A stretch of DNA of 64,000 bases, taken from Euptelea pleiosperma (lineage: Eukaryota; Streptophyta; Magnoliopsida; Ranunculales; Eupteleaceae). The stretch is from positions 8,292,829 through 8,356,828 of the forward strand of contig CM068540.1 of assembly GCA_035048495.1 (NCBI GenBank). The letters are read 5' to 3'. This document shows, piece by piece, positions 32,260 to 42,655 of the stretch; the first letter of the stretch is position 1; every line of letters starts with the position of its first letter. The notes under the pieces were generated by a model, which saw only the letters and a list, made by a program, of their open reading frames with translations, ran no database searches and was not told the DNA's origin. The position numbers were made by a program, and so were the translations under genes.

Positions 32260-32740
32260 GGCAGTTAGGGCTGCAACTCGGTGGGGGGGGGGGGGGGGGG
32301 GGGGGTCAACCCTAGTTCAAAATTCTCCGCATAATTTTGTTCCTACAAAAGCCAAATAATTTGCCTTCAACTACATATAGTGACACAGGTTTACAGCAGA
32401 ACAAAACCTACATGTTGGCAAAACTGGCGGCTTCAGTCAAGACTCAAAAGCACTTCCATTGTGAGCAAAGTAGCAATGAGCTTTTCAATTGTTCACCTTC
32501 TCATACAGAATTGAAGTCAAGCCATCGGTGTTATGATGCACCTCTTGCAGTGGGCCGCCTCCATTTCGAGGTAGGTCGGTTGGGGTTGAAGCCTCAACCC
32601 TAACCCAACCCAATTTGATTGAGTTGTCAAAATCCAAACCCGAGCCCAACCCGAGTACTGAAGGGGCCATCTCAACCCTAGCCCGTCGAGCTCGAGTTGA
32701 ACCCTCCCAATGCTTCTGCTTCAGATGACAATAATACAAA
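32260..32740. repeat. Inverted, diverged fragment of block X
   Basis: Reads as the reverse complement of part of 18180-18730 and 22796-23500: ttagggctgcaactcg with gtcaaccctag, then gagcttttcaattg and gaattgaagtcaagccat. The family therefore has at least one copy outside the tandem pair. It includes degenerate cccaacccaa words. Confidence 0.7.
32283..32305 (+). repeat. Poly-G run of 23 bases
   Basis: Twenty-three consecutive G residues, where the block X copies have a mixed gggttgggttgggggg-type sequence. It may form G-quadruplexes, and its length may be unstable or mis-assembled. Confidence 0.85.
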
Positions 32741-32880
32741 GACGGGGGTATTTCAAACAGAAGGGTCCACGCCTTTTTTTTTTCTTATTCGGCCCAAAAA
32801 CAGTAGAAGAAAATTTGAAGTGTAGCTTGTTTCAGCATCCAAACATACAAAAACGTGCATCTCTCTTTAAATAACACCAG

Positions 32881-33110
32881 GGCCCTCCTTGGTTCAATGC
32901 AAATTGGATACAATGCAATCACTTGCAGCCGTTTTGGGATTACAAGTGACTGGTTGGGGTCGTGCAAATGAGTTGGCGTCCAAGTGGTTGCCAAGCCTTT
33001 GCAAACTCTTTAGAAAATGGATGCAAGCATATGCAGCCCAAAAACTGTAGTTAATGACTGCAACGCAACTCACCGCAAATGCAGCCTAGTGCAGCGAACC
33101 AAGCAGGGCC
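32881..33110. mobile_element. Tourist-like MITE, 230 bp
   Basis: The left end ggccctccttggttcaatg is inverse to the right end cgaaccaagcagggcc. GGCCCTG-TTGG ends resemble Tourist (PIF/Harbinger) MITEs. The flanking trinucleotides cag and tag differ at one base, so the target duplication is not proven. The interior has tgca-rich words (gcaatcacttgcag, ctgcaacgca). Confidence 0.6.
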
Positions 33111-33159
33111 TAGGAGTCACATGGGTTGCACGTGATAAGGGTGACTTTGAAAGAAATCA

Positions 33160-33413
33160 CTGTATTAGAGACCACTGACCAAATAGATTTTAGATTAGGA
33201 GAATACATTCGCTGGCCCCGGGGGACATCAAACAGTTCGAAGTCCCCCCGGGGCCATGGAATTTTTTCTCTTAGATTAGTATGGGTTGACTTTAATCGAA
33301 CATACAAATATCCAAAGGTTTAAAATCACACGCAGGCTGATTTTTGGTACGTGGACCTAGGGATGGCCAAACATTCAAACAGTCAGTGTTCTCTAAGAAT
33401 GTGCCACGTGGTT
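33160..33413. mobile_element. G-box foldback MITE, copy j
   Basis: The left arm starts at tattagagaccactgacc and is broken after about 30 bases by a GC-rich hairpin insert. The right arm is full: caggctgatttttggtacg, gatggccaaacattca, ctctaagaatgtgccacgtgg. Confidence 0.65.
33213..33256. repeat. GC-rich hairpin inside foldback MITE j
   Basis: Tggccccgggggac (33213-33226) pairs with gtccccccggggcca (33242-33256) around a 15-base loop. It sits inside an AT-rich MITE, where other copies have ordinary arm sequence. Confidence 0.7.
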
Positions 33414-33550
33414 CATATTGGTCCAAGTGCAGTGGACTTAAATAATAAATTAACTAAACTTCAAATTATTTACACTAACTCGAGATACGATTTTGGCCAA
33501 TGGCAAATTGACACCATCACGCACCATGGTAACGGGGCCACACCTAAAAA

Positions 33551-33836
33551 TGCCACGTGGCACACTTTTAGAGATTTAGACACACTTAAGAGTTATGATC
33601 GTGTGGATGTTTGAAACATCCCTAGGTGGACGTGCAGACCAAAAATCAGCCTGATGGTGTTTTCTTGGCGTTGGATCTCAGTACCCAAAATAATTCTCGA
33701 ATCCCAAGGTTGAAAATCAACCAATGAAAGATTCAAATCCAATGGTTAAAACCCACCAATCCGGCTTATTTTTGGTGTGTGGGTCCACCTAAGGGGGAAC
33801 GTTTCAAACATCCCTACTGTCATGGATCTCTAAGTG
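33551..33836. mobile_element. G-box foldback MITE, copy k
   Basis: The left end tgccacgtggcacactttta carries a perfect G-box. The arms aaaaatcagcctgatg and the inverse ggcttatttttggtgtg surround the centre. The right terminus is mutated after catggatctctaag. Confidence 0.7.
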
Positions 33837-34809
33837 CAGCCTGGACGCCTGGCCTGTGGAGTCCACAGTTAACGCCATGTCCCAACCAGAAAACCAAAAA
33901 AAAAATCCTTTTGTTGATACTGGTTTAACTGTTCGTTACCTATTAAACGAAAATAGACCAAATTGAGTAGAGGGATAGGACTCTTGTAGCCAATCCCATA
34001 TAGTTGGGATCATAAATGCTCTAGAGGGAAACGACACAAGAAACAATCTTTGAAACAGAATCACGAAAATCCCTTTAAAAGCTCCTGCAAAGTGCTTAGC
34101 CAAAGAATCCCACTAAACTCTTATAATGACTATTTATAGGAAAATAAAACGCTATAAGCTCGCTAACTTGAAGACTAAAAAACTAATCTGAAATTAATAA
34201 AAAATAACTTAAATTTTAAAATGACTAAAATACCCCTTTCCATTCAACAATCCAAACATGAGACGAGGTTTTAACAGTTTTAAACTGATCAATCTTGTAT
34301 TTGAGATTAAACGCAACAATCGCAGTAATGCAGCTGATGAGAGCAAAAGACATTCACGGTAGAGAGCAGTGACACCGAGTCAACTTATGCCAAATATCAT
34401 AAACTTCTGCAGCACACTTACAGTCAATGGCAGATGAAAAAACCTATGATCTAAAGAATCTTACCAAAGACTTCACAACTAGAACAAGCCAACCAAGAAG
34501 CTAAACAAACGCAGAGTGTCAATTAGCAATTGAATGCATGTACCCAATGAGAGTATACCTGTACGGTCAAAAATATGTACGGGCTCCAAGCCTCCAACCA
34601 CATTATTGTACAGCAACAGCCGTAGACTAGTTATAGTAGTCTCTCCTTGGATGAGCTAATAAGATGATAGAGCAGCCAGCTGATATGAGCTATGTAAAAG
34701 TGAGTTCCATGTCAAAACAAAAAATACAATCTCCTCCTATCAGTAGATAGATGACAGCACAAAAGGTAAACCCTAGTTATGCAAACAAAGATCAGCAGAA
34801 GGGGAACAA

Positions 34810-34870
34810 CCCACTAGCTCAGTTGGTTGATGTTCTGCACTACAACCATGAGGTTCTTTCCTTCCCCCAT
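34810..34870 (+). pseudogene. tRNA-like or SINE-head fragment
   Basis: Ccactagctcagttggttga carries a tRNA A-box (TAGCTCAGTTGG), and tgaggttctttcc follows where a B-box is expected. It resembles the head of the SINE at 30195-30922. It is too short and unpaired to be a tRNA. Confidence 0.4.
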
Positions 34871-35351
34871 TAATACAGATATCCACAGAATGCATAATAA
34901 AAGAGAGTTCGCTTTTAATTGTTTATTTACTCTTATCAATGAGCTTTCAAATTCGCCACACATTGTGAGAGGATCCCATAAATAACAGCTTCACACAAAT
35001 CCCACTATTATTTCCTTATTCAGTTATTCCACACCCAAAACCATCATGTACCAACCAACAACCACATCCATACTGCATTGCTCTTTTTCTTCAGAAAATA
35101 AAAGGTTCCATCATATCCCACGGCCAGAACCTAATAGAATATTCCTGCACTAATGCAAGTAGTATTTGAATCCCAAGTTAAAATTTTCCACAAGAGCAAA
35201 CACAGATCAACTTGTTCTCAGATGGACCGACGTCACTCTGACCAAAGACAATTTAAATCAAATAGTTCGTCCTTACACCTCCTGAGATGTGCTGGTTTCT
35301 CTTTAAACTAAACTAAAAGCACAAAAAACGTATCATCTCACCACCTTCAAA

Positions 35352-35409
35352 CTTGCAACATAGGCTCCTCCTAAACCACCCTTGCAACATAGGCTCCTCC
35401 TAAACCACC
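35352..35409 (+). repeat. Perfect tandem duplication of 29 bp
   Basis: The unit cttgcaacataggctcctcc plus taaaccacc occurs twice without a spacer. Confidence 0.9.
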
Positions 35410-36363
35410 GAATATCTACAAGGTTTTTAACTCTTTTAAGTACATCTTTACGTCCTCAAGACCATTTAAAATTTCAGAAAAAAAAAAGGTAAAAGTAAAC
35501 TTTTGTTGCATACAGGGCCAGAAAATTTTAGTATTTCATGCTCTTTGGCACCATGGTTCTTTGTCTTTGGCAACCACTTCATCCCTTAATCTTTAATAAA
35601 GGTGGCTCCACCCACATATCTAACATCAGCTGTGAAAACAACTTCAATAGCCATCATGTTTCAAAATATTAGTGCTTTAACAGTCTTTATGCAAACTATA
35701 ACTGTCTTAAGTTGTAAAATTTTATTTACTTCGAGTGAAGTTATACTTGATTCACCTTGCAAATTAATCTTTCTGATTTCTGGAGTCCCACCCCAGCAGC
35801 TCACATTTTGGCTTTCACCTCCATTTTGACACCTGGACGACCACACTCTGTCCATTTTGGTGGGTTTATGCTCAAGATCGCAATAGCATGGATTTCGATC
35901 AACATACACCAAGTGAAAATGTAGGATTTATAAAGATCACACATCTTTGTGAGCCATGAGCACTACAATAACTATAAAAAAAACATGTTGATGAGATCTT
36001 TAGTCATTAGTCAAGTCTTGCACCCATCAAGAATGTTTACCCTCAGAGTTCACTATGTATGTGACTCAGCCAAGTTAGTGTCAAGTCATAGCAGTTCCAA
36101 GTTTGGTTGAGTCACGCCCCCAAACCAAGATTCAATCCCTTTCTGATTAGATGGTCATCTCTCAATTCAATGTCAAAATTGGTATTTTTCTCAACAGCCT
36201 TAAAAGCATCCCAAAATCAAACATCATCTTTCTAAGCTCACCTTTATGATCTGTATTATGCATTTGTGCATATATGGCAACCGATTCCCCTATTCTTGGT
36301 ATTGTCTCAAATAAAGAAATGCCTTCAACATTGTGGCATAACTGCTCATACCATTTGTTGACG

Positions 36364-36589
36364 TCAAAGTTTCAGCCGAAACCTAAACGTTTCGTCCGTT
36401 TCGTTTTGGTTTCGCTATACGACGAAACTCTATATGTTTCAGTTGGTTTCGTCCAAAACAAAACAATACTTCCTCTTATGTGTAAATTTGCACTAACATT
36501 TCGTTTCGGTTTCACAAAGTTTCGTCCGAAACCGAACGATACTTCCGATACATTCCGTTATCTCCCATGAACGATACTGTGTACTTTGA
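36364..36589. mobile_element. MITE-like element composed of GTTTCG words
   Basis: The edges tcaaagtttcagcc and tgtactttga are weakly inverse. The interior repeats cgtttcg, gtttcgtcc and gaaacc in both orientations across about 220 bases. The architecture is like the hAT-like MITEs at 22160, 27650 and 28054. No clear target duplication. Confidence 0.5.
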
Positions 36590-39500
36590 ACCATCACGCC
36601 ATTGTATTAATAATCGAGCTATATCATTCTTACTAGGTTTTAATATTTTGGCTGTGAAGGGTACAACTTGGACTACTTAATCACATCCAGGATATGACAT
36701 CTAATTTTTTATCAGTTTTGGGGTTACTGGTACGAGTCAATGATGCAAGAGATTTCACACAGTCATCTCACACTCGGTGTTATTAAAATCCTTCGAATTA
36801 AATCAAATCAAATCTTAACCTAAAAGATTTCACTCTTATGTCCAAATCCCTCTAGATAAAAGTCCTACAATTTCTATGTCAATCTTACAATTCGAGTACA
36901 ATTCGCAATTTGAATGGTACAATTCTTTCAAATCTTACAATTTGAATAGCAAACATGGGATATATTTTCAGGTGAAAAAACAGTGACTTACGTTTGTACT
37001 TTTGGTTTTCCATAAATGTTAAACACCACAAAAAAATTAAAAAACATTAGTGCGTGATTTTACTAAATTAAACAAATTTACAACATGTTTTTTGCTATGT
37101 CTTCCCACACACGCATAAGATTATTTTTAACACAGTTTCACCATCAACCATAGGTCATTATTTAAGTTCTTGACTTTTATTGTTCCTCTTTTATCTTTCC
37201 ACTTGAAAGGGGCCTTAAAGATCAAAAGAAGAAGTTAATAATATTTTTTTATAAGTAAATAAGTTAATAATATTAACAAAAAACTCCTAAGTGGTTAGGG
37301 GTGGGGACAAAGGAATGAACAGAATGTTTAGTACAAGTATTACACAAATAAGGGGATCATATGTAGTCTATTTTCTCTATCTTTGTTCCTTTCCAAGATA
37401 TAAAGTTAATTATAAATTAAAGTAACAATCACAAAGTTACTATTCTACAACAAGCAATTCTTGCGATAGAATTGTTGTAAAAAATAGTTTCATGGTAGCA
37501 TTTTTTGCATGATATGGATGACAAGAAATGCATGTCCACCCATCAAAAAAAATGCATGTCATGCACGCGATTTGAAAGTTTGATAACTGAGTATTGATGA
37601 GAGACAGAAACTTATTTAATTTGATGATGAATTGACAATACATGAATTTTATTTTTCTTTTCACAGAAAGAGATTCTTTTTGTACAACTATGAGTTTAGA
37701 ATCATAGCCCTACAATGCACATCAGGATTTCCAAGTAAAACACTTTGTCATTATTTGTACGTGTCTGTAAAAAAACCTTGTCATTATATGATAAGTTATG
37801 TAGTAGTTGCGCATATTATATATCCTTATAATTATTTTGATATTATTTCAAATGTTTCACTCATAAAGAAAAAACTTAAATGAACATAATGATCCAGTTT
37901 GAATCCTACTCCTACCACTTTTTGGCCCGATTTGATTTTGAAAACATTGATCACTCTACATATAAATTAAGAAAGACAGGAAAAGTTGGCACTAAGTCGT
38001 ATCATTTCGGTGTGGGCTAAGGCAAACCAAGTCTTTAATCATTGACTCTTGCTGGAATTGGCAATAACGCAATGCTCTCATATGTCTCACTAGTGCGCTA
38101 ACAACACGGTTAAGATGGAGGATCTTGGCTCATCACATTAATTTCTAGGTATTGAAGCAACTACAACTTCAACAGGCTTTTTCTATCTAGGACCGAATAT
38201 TCTACGAAATTCTTTTCTTGAGCTGTTATGGGAGATTGCAAACCCATGACATCAATTCAACCCAATCTAATACTAAGGTTCAGCAGGATCGCTGCTCCCC
38301 CTTGAGAGTTAAGACTCAATAATTCGAGATTGTTTTGCTCTTTGGTATGTTAGTTGTAGCCAACCAAAGAACAACTTTGTTGTTAACCTAATTCCTTGCT
38401 GATAATTATGCTTAAATTACCAAATTATGAGTCTTAAAAAGAATATTCTCTACCATAGGCATTGCAACCCATGTCATTTGGAATTTCCAAGGCATCAATC
38501 ACAACCAACATTACTTTTCATTTCTTTCGTGATATAAAAATCTTCTTAGCTTAGCCAACTGTACTCCCTTGTCAAGCATTCTTAAACGGCTAGATATACT
38601 GCCCTATCCATATGGACCTACTAGCCTAATCGGGAGCAAATAAGATCATTTTTTATGTTTTCGCTAATTGGATTAAGAATATTATACCTTCCCTTCTCAT
38701 GTGTTCATTCAATTCAGGACTAAGGTTCTAGGAGAATGATCTTAAAAATGCTTAAGACCAGAATGATTGACACCTCTTCATGCATATCATGTAAGATCTT
38801 CGGTGTTAATTGGAAAAGATGAGTTTGATGGTAAATTTCAAACCTCGTTGAGGAAACTACCTCTATCATTGAATGTGAATGTAGCTCTCTTCTCTACAAG
38901 TCTAAAATATGTTCATTATGGCATGACAAATTGGTTTTCATTTTCGCAGATGTAATTGGAGAATGGAAGATCTTCCGAGCTAAGATGCCCGGATATGGAC
39001 ACCAATATGAGAAACATGGATTCGACTCTTCACTTTCTGAATCCAGGACATTGATACTGATTCAGAACAGGCATTTACATTATGCCCAATGTAATTAAAC
39101 TTTCTAAAATTGCAAAACTTTGATAATAAGATTAGATACAATAAATTATTTATGTATTTTCGTTGACAAAACCAACACGACAAAATATAAAGGAGTTAAG
39201 ATAAATAAGCAATGTATACTAGCAAAAGAGGGGCCTGTAACTTAAATACATGCAGAACTCATAACCTAGAAGTATCCATGCAGAACTCGGTACAAATACG
39301 GCATCAGTAAGTGTCAATACAAGTATATGTCGAAGTTTCTTTTATCAACTTATCAGAAGTATAGAGTTTTTCAACAAGACCATTGTAGTCCAGATAGCAG
39401 TTTTCTTTCTAATGGTAAACATCATAAGATACATCTGCAGTAAATACATGACTATGAGCCATACTTCAAATACGAAGAAAATCCTACTCCCATGAACAAC

Positions 39501-39735
39501 CCAAGCATCATCTAACTTCATCAAATTCTATAAGTTCTACCATAAACTAAATTACACTAGAATGACACAAATCAGGCTCATGAAAAGTCTCGAGCTTTCA
39601 GTAATGTGATCCAGCAAAACAATGATGTCCATAACATTCCAATATCATTGAGTACATAAGATCTCTACATATTAAAATCACATGGCAAAGAAGCATAAAA
39701 AAATGTTGCAAAATTCTATGCTTTCTAAGACAATT

Positions 39736-40953
39736 TCAGATTCCGAAACCAAAAACTGCTCGTATCTTGTGAAAGATCTGCTCCCGCCATCCTCGTTCCG
39801 TGTTCTCAACCACAGTTGAATTCCCATACCTGCCACAAACAATTAAAATCAGAAAAAAAAAAAAATAGAACACTCAAAAAGCATAAAAATGGAGAAAAAG
39901 AAAGAAACCCAATACCCCACACTAACCTGTCTTCCTCAGGAACATCGGTCTGCATCAACGTAACAACGGTAACCCCTGGCTCGGGCTCACTGAAGGTAAG
40001 TCGCACCTGCAAGATCATCCATCCAATGTCAATAGATCAATCAATCAACAATTAGCTAACAAGAATGAAAGATCAAGACAATATGTTACCATCGAATGTA
40101 TTCCATCGGCCCAGCTTCCAAATCGCCATTTCTGCACAATCAACTTCCCATCCTGCAACTCCTGATTAATCCCAGAAATCGATCCATCGAAAATACTGAA
40201 TTGTCCACCAACCTCCTTACTTATCTTGGCATTACTCTGCGTGAACCCTTTCCACCTATTCTCATCCATCAAAATCTCATACAAATCTTTCGCCCGGCAA
40301 TTAAACCTCTCCGTCAAAGAAATCGTCTTAAACCCCTTCTTCCCCTCCTTCTCCTTTTTCGCCGGAGCAGCAACAGGAGCCTGTGCTGCCGGCGCAGGAG
40401 AAATGGACTTGGTTACAGTCTTCTTCACCTCCAATTCATCCTTTGCAGGTCCACCTTTCGCCATACTCTGAACATAAACCCTAACTTTCTCCAACACAAT
40501 GGGTTTCCCTTTCGAAACGAAGGCTTCCTTCAATCTTTTCCCGACGGGGCCCTCATCATCTTTAACGGTGATCCTCAGTTCTGGGTCTTCATCAGCGTTC
40601 TCGTCGGAGATGTAAGGAATCTCAACCGTTCCTTCGACTTTGAGGAGAGATTCTCCATTGGCGTCTTTGGCTTCGCCTTCCCAAGGAAGGGAGACGCTAA
40701 GCTCGTAGCCAGGGATGATCTTGCCCTTGCGGACATTGACGTAAGCCTCGCCGTCTACCTTCTCGAGTTTTTTGGTTTTGATGAAGAGGCCGCCTTCGCC
40801 GTTGAGGATGGGGAGGTCGGAGAGCAGCTTGGAGAGGAGGGTTCTGGACCAATCGAGACAGTTGGTCTCGGCCCAGTGCCAGTTGTGGACGTTGGCACCG
40901 TCGGGTCTGTCTTCCACGATCCAGCGCTTATCGCCCTCTCCGTATTTCGCCAT
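39736..40953 (-). CDS. AHA1: AHA1-type activator of Hsp90 ATPase (three exons)
   Basis: Co-chaperone that binds Hsp90 and stimulates its ATPase in the cytosol. Exon 1 is 40953-40090, exon 2 is 40006-39927 and exon 3 is 39829-39736. Both introns (83 and 97 bases) have GT-AG ends and keep the frame, giving 345 residues, normal for plant AHA1. The N-terminal AHSA1_N domain spans about residues 20-165 and carries the hallmark NVHNWHWAETNCLDWS at the start. A Lys/Glu/Ala/Pro linker follows (about 185-205). The C-terminal Bet v1/START-like AHSA1 domain runs from about 208 (FKTISLTERFNC) to about 335. The protein ends in RAVFGFGI. The ATG context is AAAACATGGC, close to the plant consensus. The leader is TC-rich, and a heat-shock element lies about 135 bases upstream, consistent with stress induction. 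No frame damage is visible. Confidence 0.95.
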
Positions 40954-41065
40954 GTTTTCTTGCAGGTGAGAGAGAGAGAGAGACTGACGAGTGATAGATG
41001 GGAAGATGGGAAATGGAGAAATAGGGATTGGAGAAGAAGTAAGATGAAGTTAGAGTCGGAGGGGT

Positions 41066-41078
41066 TTCTGGATGGTTC
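41066..41078. promoter_or_regulatory. Imperfect heat-shock element upstream of AHA1
   Basis: TTCtgGATggTTC follows the TTCnnGAAnnTTC heat-shock pattern with one change (GAT for GAA). It is about 113-125 bases upstream of the AHA1 start and 8 bases from the perfect element. Confidence 0.5.
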
Positions 41079-41086
41079 CTAGCTTT

Positions 41087-41099
41087 GAAGATTCTAGAA
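41087..41099. promoter_or_regulatory. Perfect three-unit heat-shock element upstream of AHA1
   Basis: GAAgaTTCtaGAA is an exact GAAnnTTCnnGAA site for heat-shock transcription factors, 134-146 bases upstream of the AHA1 start codon. Hsp90 co-chaperones are commonly heat-induced, so site and gene agree. Confidence 0.7.
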
Positions 41100-41199
41100 G
41101 GCACGAGGAAATGGGACTCGGATACTGTGCGTGTCAACGGGTCGGGTTCTCCGTTGGAGGGTAAAACTTCGGCAGAAGCGGTCACATCCCACGATAGGA

Positions 41200-41453
41200 A
41201 CCACGTGGCATAGTATTAGAGGGCGCTGACCGTATGGATGTTTGGCAGTCCCTCGGTGGACCTACAAACCAAAAATCACAACCTTTAGATCTTTGCACCC
41301 AAATAATGCTGAAATTCCTAGGGTTAAAATCAACCTATGAAAATAACTTCAATCCAACACTTATAAATCACTAATTTGGCTGATTTTTGGTTTGTAGGTC
41401 CACCGAGGGACTGGCGTTTATCCATACGGTCAGCCGTGTGTGACGTGTGGCTC
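41200..41453. mobile_element. G-box foldback MITE, copy l, next to the AHA1 promoter
   Basis: The left end accacgtggcatagtattag has a perfect G-box (41201-41208). The inner arms are ctcggtggacctacaaacca and the inverse gtttgtaggtccaccgaggg, almost perfectly complementary. The right terminus is altered by the 40-bp duplication. It begins about 250 bases upstream of the AHA1 start codon and about 100 bases beyond the heat-shock element. Confidence 0.75.
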
Positions 41454-41507
41454 GCATTGTGGGTTGTGGTCAGCCGTGTGTGACGTGTGGCTCGCATTGT
41501 GGGTTGT
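41428..41507 (+). repeat. Perfect tandem duplication of 40 bp
   Basis: The unit starting ggtcagccgtgtgtgacgtg and ending gtgggttgt occurs twice without a spacer at the right end of foldback MITE l. Confidence 0.9.
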
Positions 41508-41849
41508 GACTGAAACTTTACTTTGCGCTACTGTTATTAGAGCACGGGCGAAGAAATAAGAAAAAAAATCACTAGATCTAAATTTATAACTAAAAAATAT
41601 GAATCACGTCTTTAATTAAAAAAAATGGTAATTCTAATTAATAAAAAAAATTTTTAAATATATTAATTTTTTTGAAAAATATAGAAAATGCCTAGAACTT
41701 TAACACTACTATGGGTATCCTATTTTCTGAGAAGCTAAGATAATGCCACGTGTCATTTAACTAAGCACGTTCTTCGAGAAGAGGCATATTGGCCTCCGTA
41801 GTTCACGGACCACCTCGGCCCACAGTTCGATGAACAGATCTTCTTTTCG

Positions 41850-42340
41850 GAACACCTAATGAAGTTGTCCGACTAAGAGACAGATCTCGTCGGGACACCC
41901 GTAAAGCCGTCCGACAGAGAGACGGACCTTGTCGGAACACCTGACGAAGACGTCCGACTAAAGGATAAACCTTGTCGGAACACCCGATGAAGCTGTCCGA
42001 CTAAAGGATGGACCTTGTCGGAACACATGCTGAAGCCGTCCGACTAAAGGATGGGCCACGTCGGAACACCTCCCGAAGCCGTCCGACTAAAGGAGGGGCC
42101 TTGTTGGAACACCTGACGAAGCCGTCCGACTAAAAGATGGGCCTCGTCGGAACACCTGCCGAAATCGTTCGACTGATAAATAGATCTTGTCAGGGCAACT
42201 GACGAAGCCATCCAACTGAGAAACGGATCTTGTCGGGATGCCTTGAGAAACCGTCCGACTGAGAACGGATCTTGTCGGGACACCTGGCGGAACCATCCGG
42301 CCAGGAGATAGGGCTTGTCGGAACACTTGGCACAAGTAAT
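41850..42340 (+). repeat. 43-bp tandem repeats in the LTR (about 11 copies)
   Basis: The unit, for example cgtccgactaaaggatggac followed by cttgtcggaacacctg, repeats every 43 bases. Starts at 41951, 41994, 42037 and 42080 are exact. Units toward 42200-42340 are more diverged. Each unit carries tccgac and the inverse gtcgga. Confidence 0.85.
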
Positions 42341-42516
42341 CCGGCAAGCTGCATCCTAGATGGGTGACAAATATTGAACATAGACGGTTGGAATGTCGTC
42401 TCGTAGAACGCCTGGAGGAAGCATTCCCCTCAGGCCAAGAAACGTAACAGAAAACCGTTATCAAGAAGTGACGGTTACAGGCTCCTCAACAACGACGCCC
42501 TCCTTGTTGAGGGCCC

Positions 42517-42523
42517 TATAAAA
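42517..42523 (+). promoter_or_regulatory. TATA box of the outer element LTR
   Basis: TATAAAA in the context gggccctataaaaag, well placed for LTR-driven transcription ahead of the primer-binding site. Confidence 0.55.
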
Positions 42524-42602
42524 AGAAAGATAATCTAATGAAAAGATGGACCACCTCGGGGATCGTGCGAGTAAAGACACCGGATTTTTCTCCCACATCT
42601 TC

Positions 42603-42621
42603 TGGCGCCATCCGTGGGAAC
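42603..42621 (+). other. Primer-binding site of the outer element
   Basis: Tggcgccatccgtgggaac begins with TGGCGCC, the complement of a tRNA 3' CCA end. It resembles the TGGCGCCGTCTGTGGGAA site usual in Tat-lineage elements. Confidence 0.65.
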
Positions 42622-42655
42622 TTTCTCATAACCCACAACCACGAGAGGATCCGGA

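Larger units (their letters stand above)
33837..39735. other. Intergenic region 3' of AHA1; no gene supported
   Basis: About 5.9 kb of mostly low-copy AT-rich DNA. Open frames here (for example 35602-35829, 36274-36570, 37632-37883 and 38767-38955) show no domain, and the one at 36274 lies in a repeat. Identified structures inside are listed separately. Confidence 0.45.
41728..42597 (+). repeat. Probable 5' LTR of the outer element
   Basis: The right edge is inferred from the primer-binding site at 42603, which normally follows the LTR by a few bases (the LTR would end in cccaca). A TATA box lies about 75 bases before that end. The left edge tgagaagctaag is a guess, because the 3' LTR is not in the window for comparison. 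Confidence 0.5.

Noticed and set aside
36274..36570. 98-codon open frame
   Set aside because: Lies in the GTTTCG-word MITE-like element. The repeated Phe-Val-Arg residues reflect the repeated word.
40096..41082. 328-codon plus-strand open frame opposite AHA1
   Set aside because: It is a shadow of the real minus-strand gene. The minus strand has the conserved domains, splice sites and start context.
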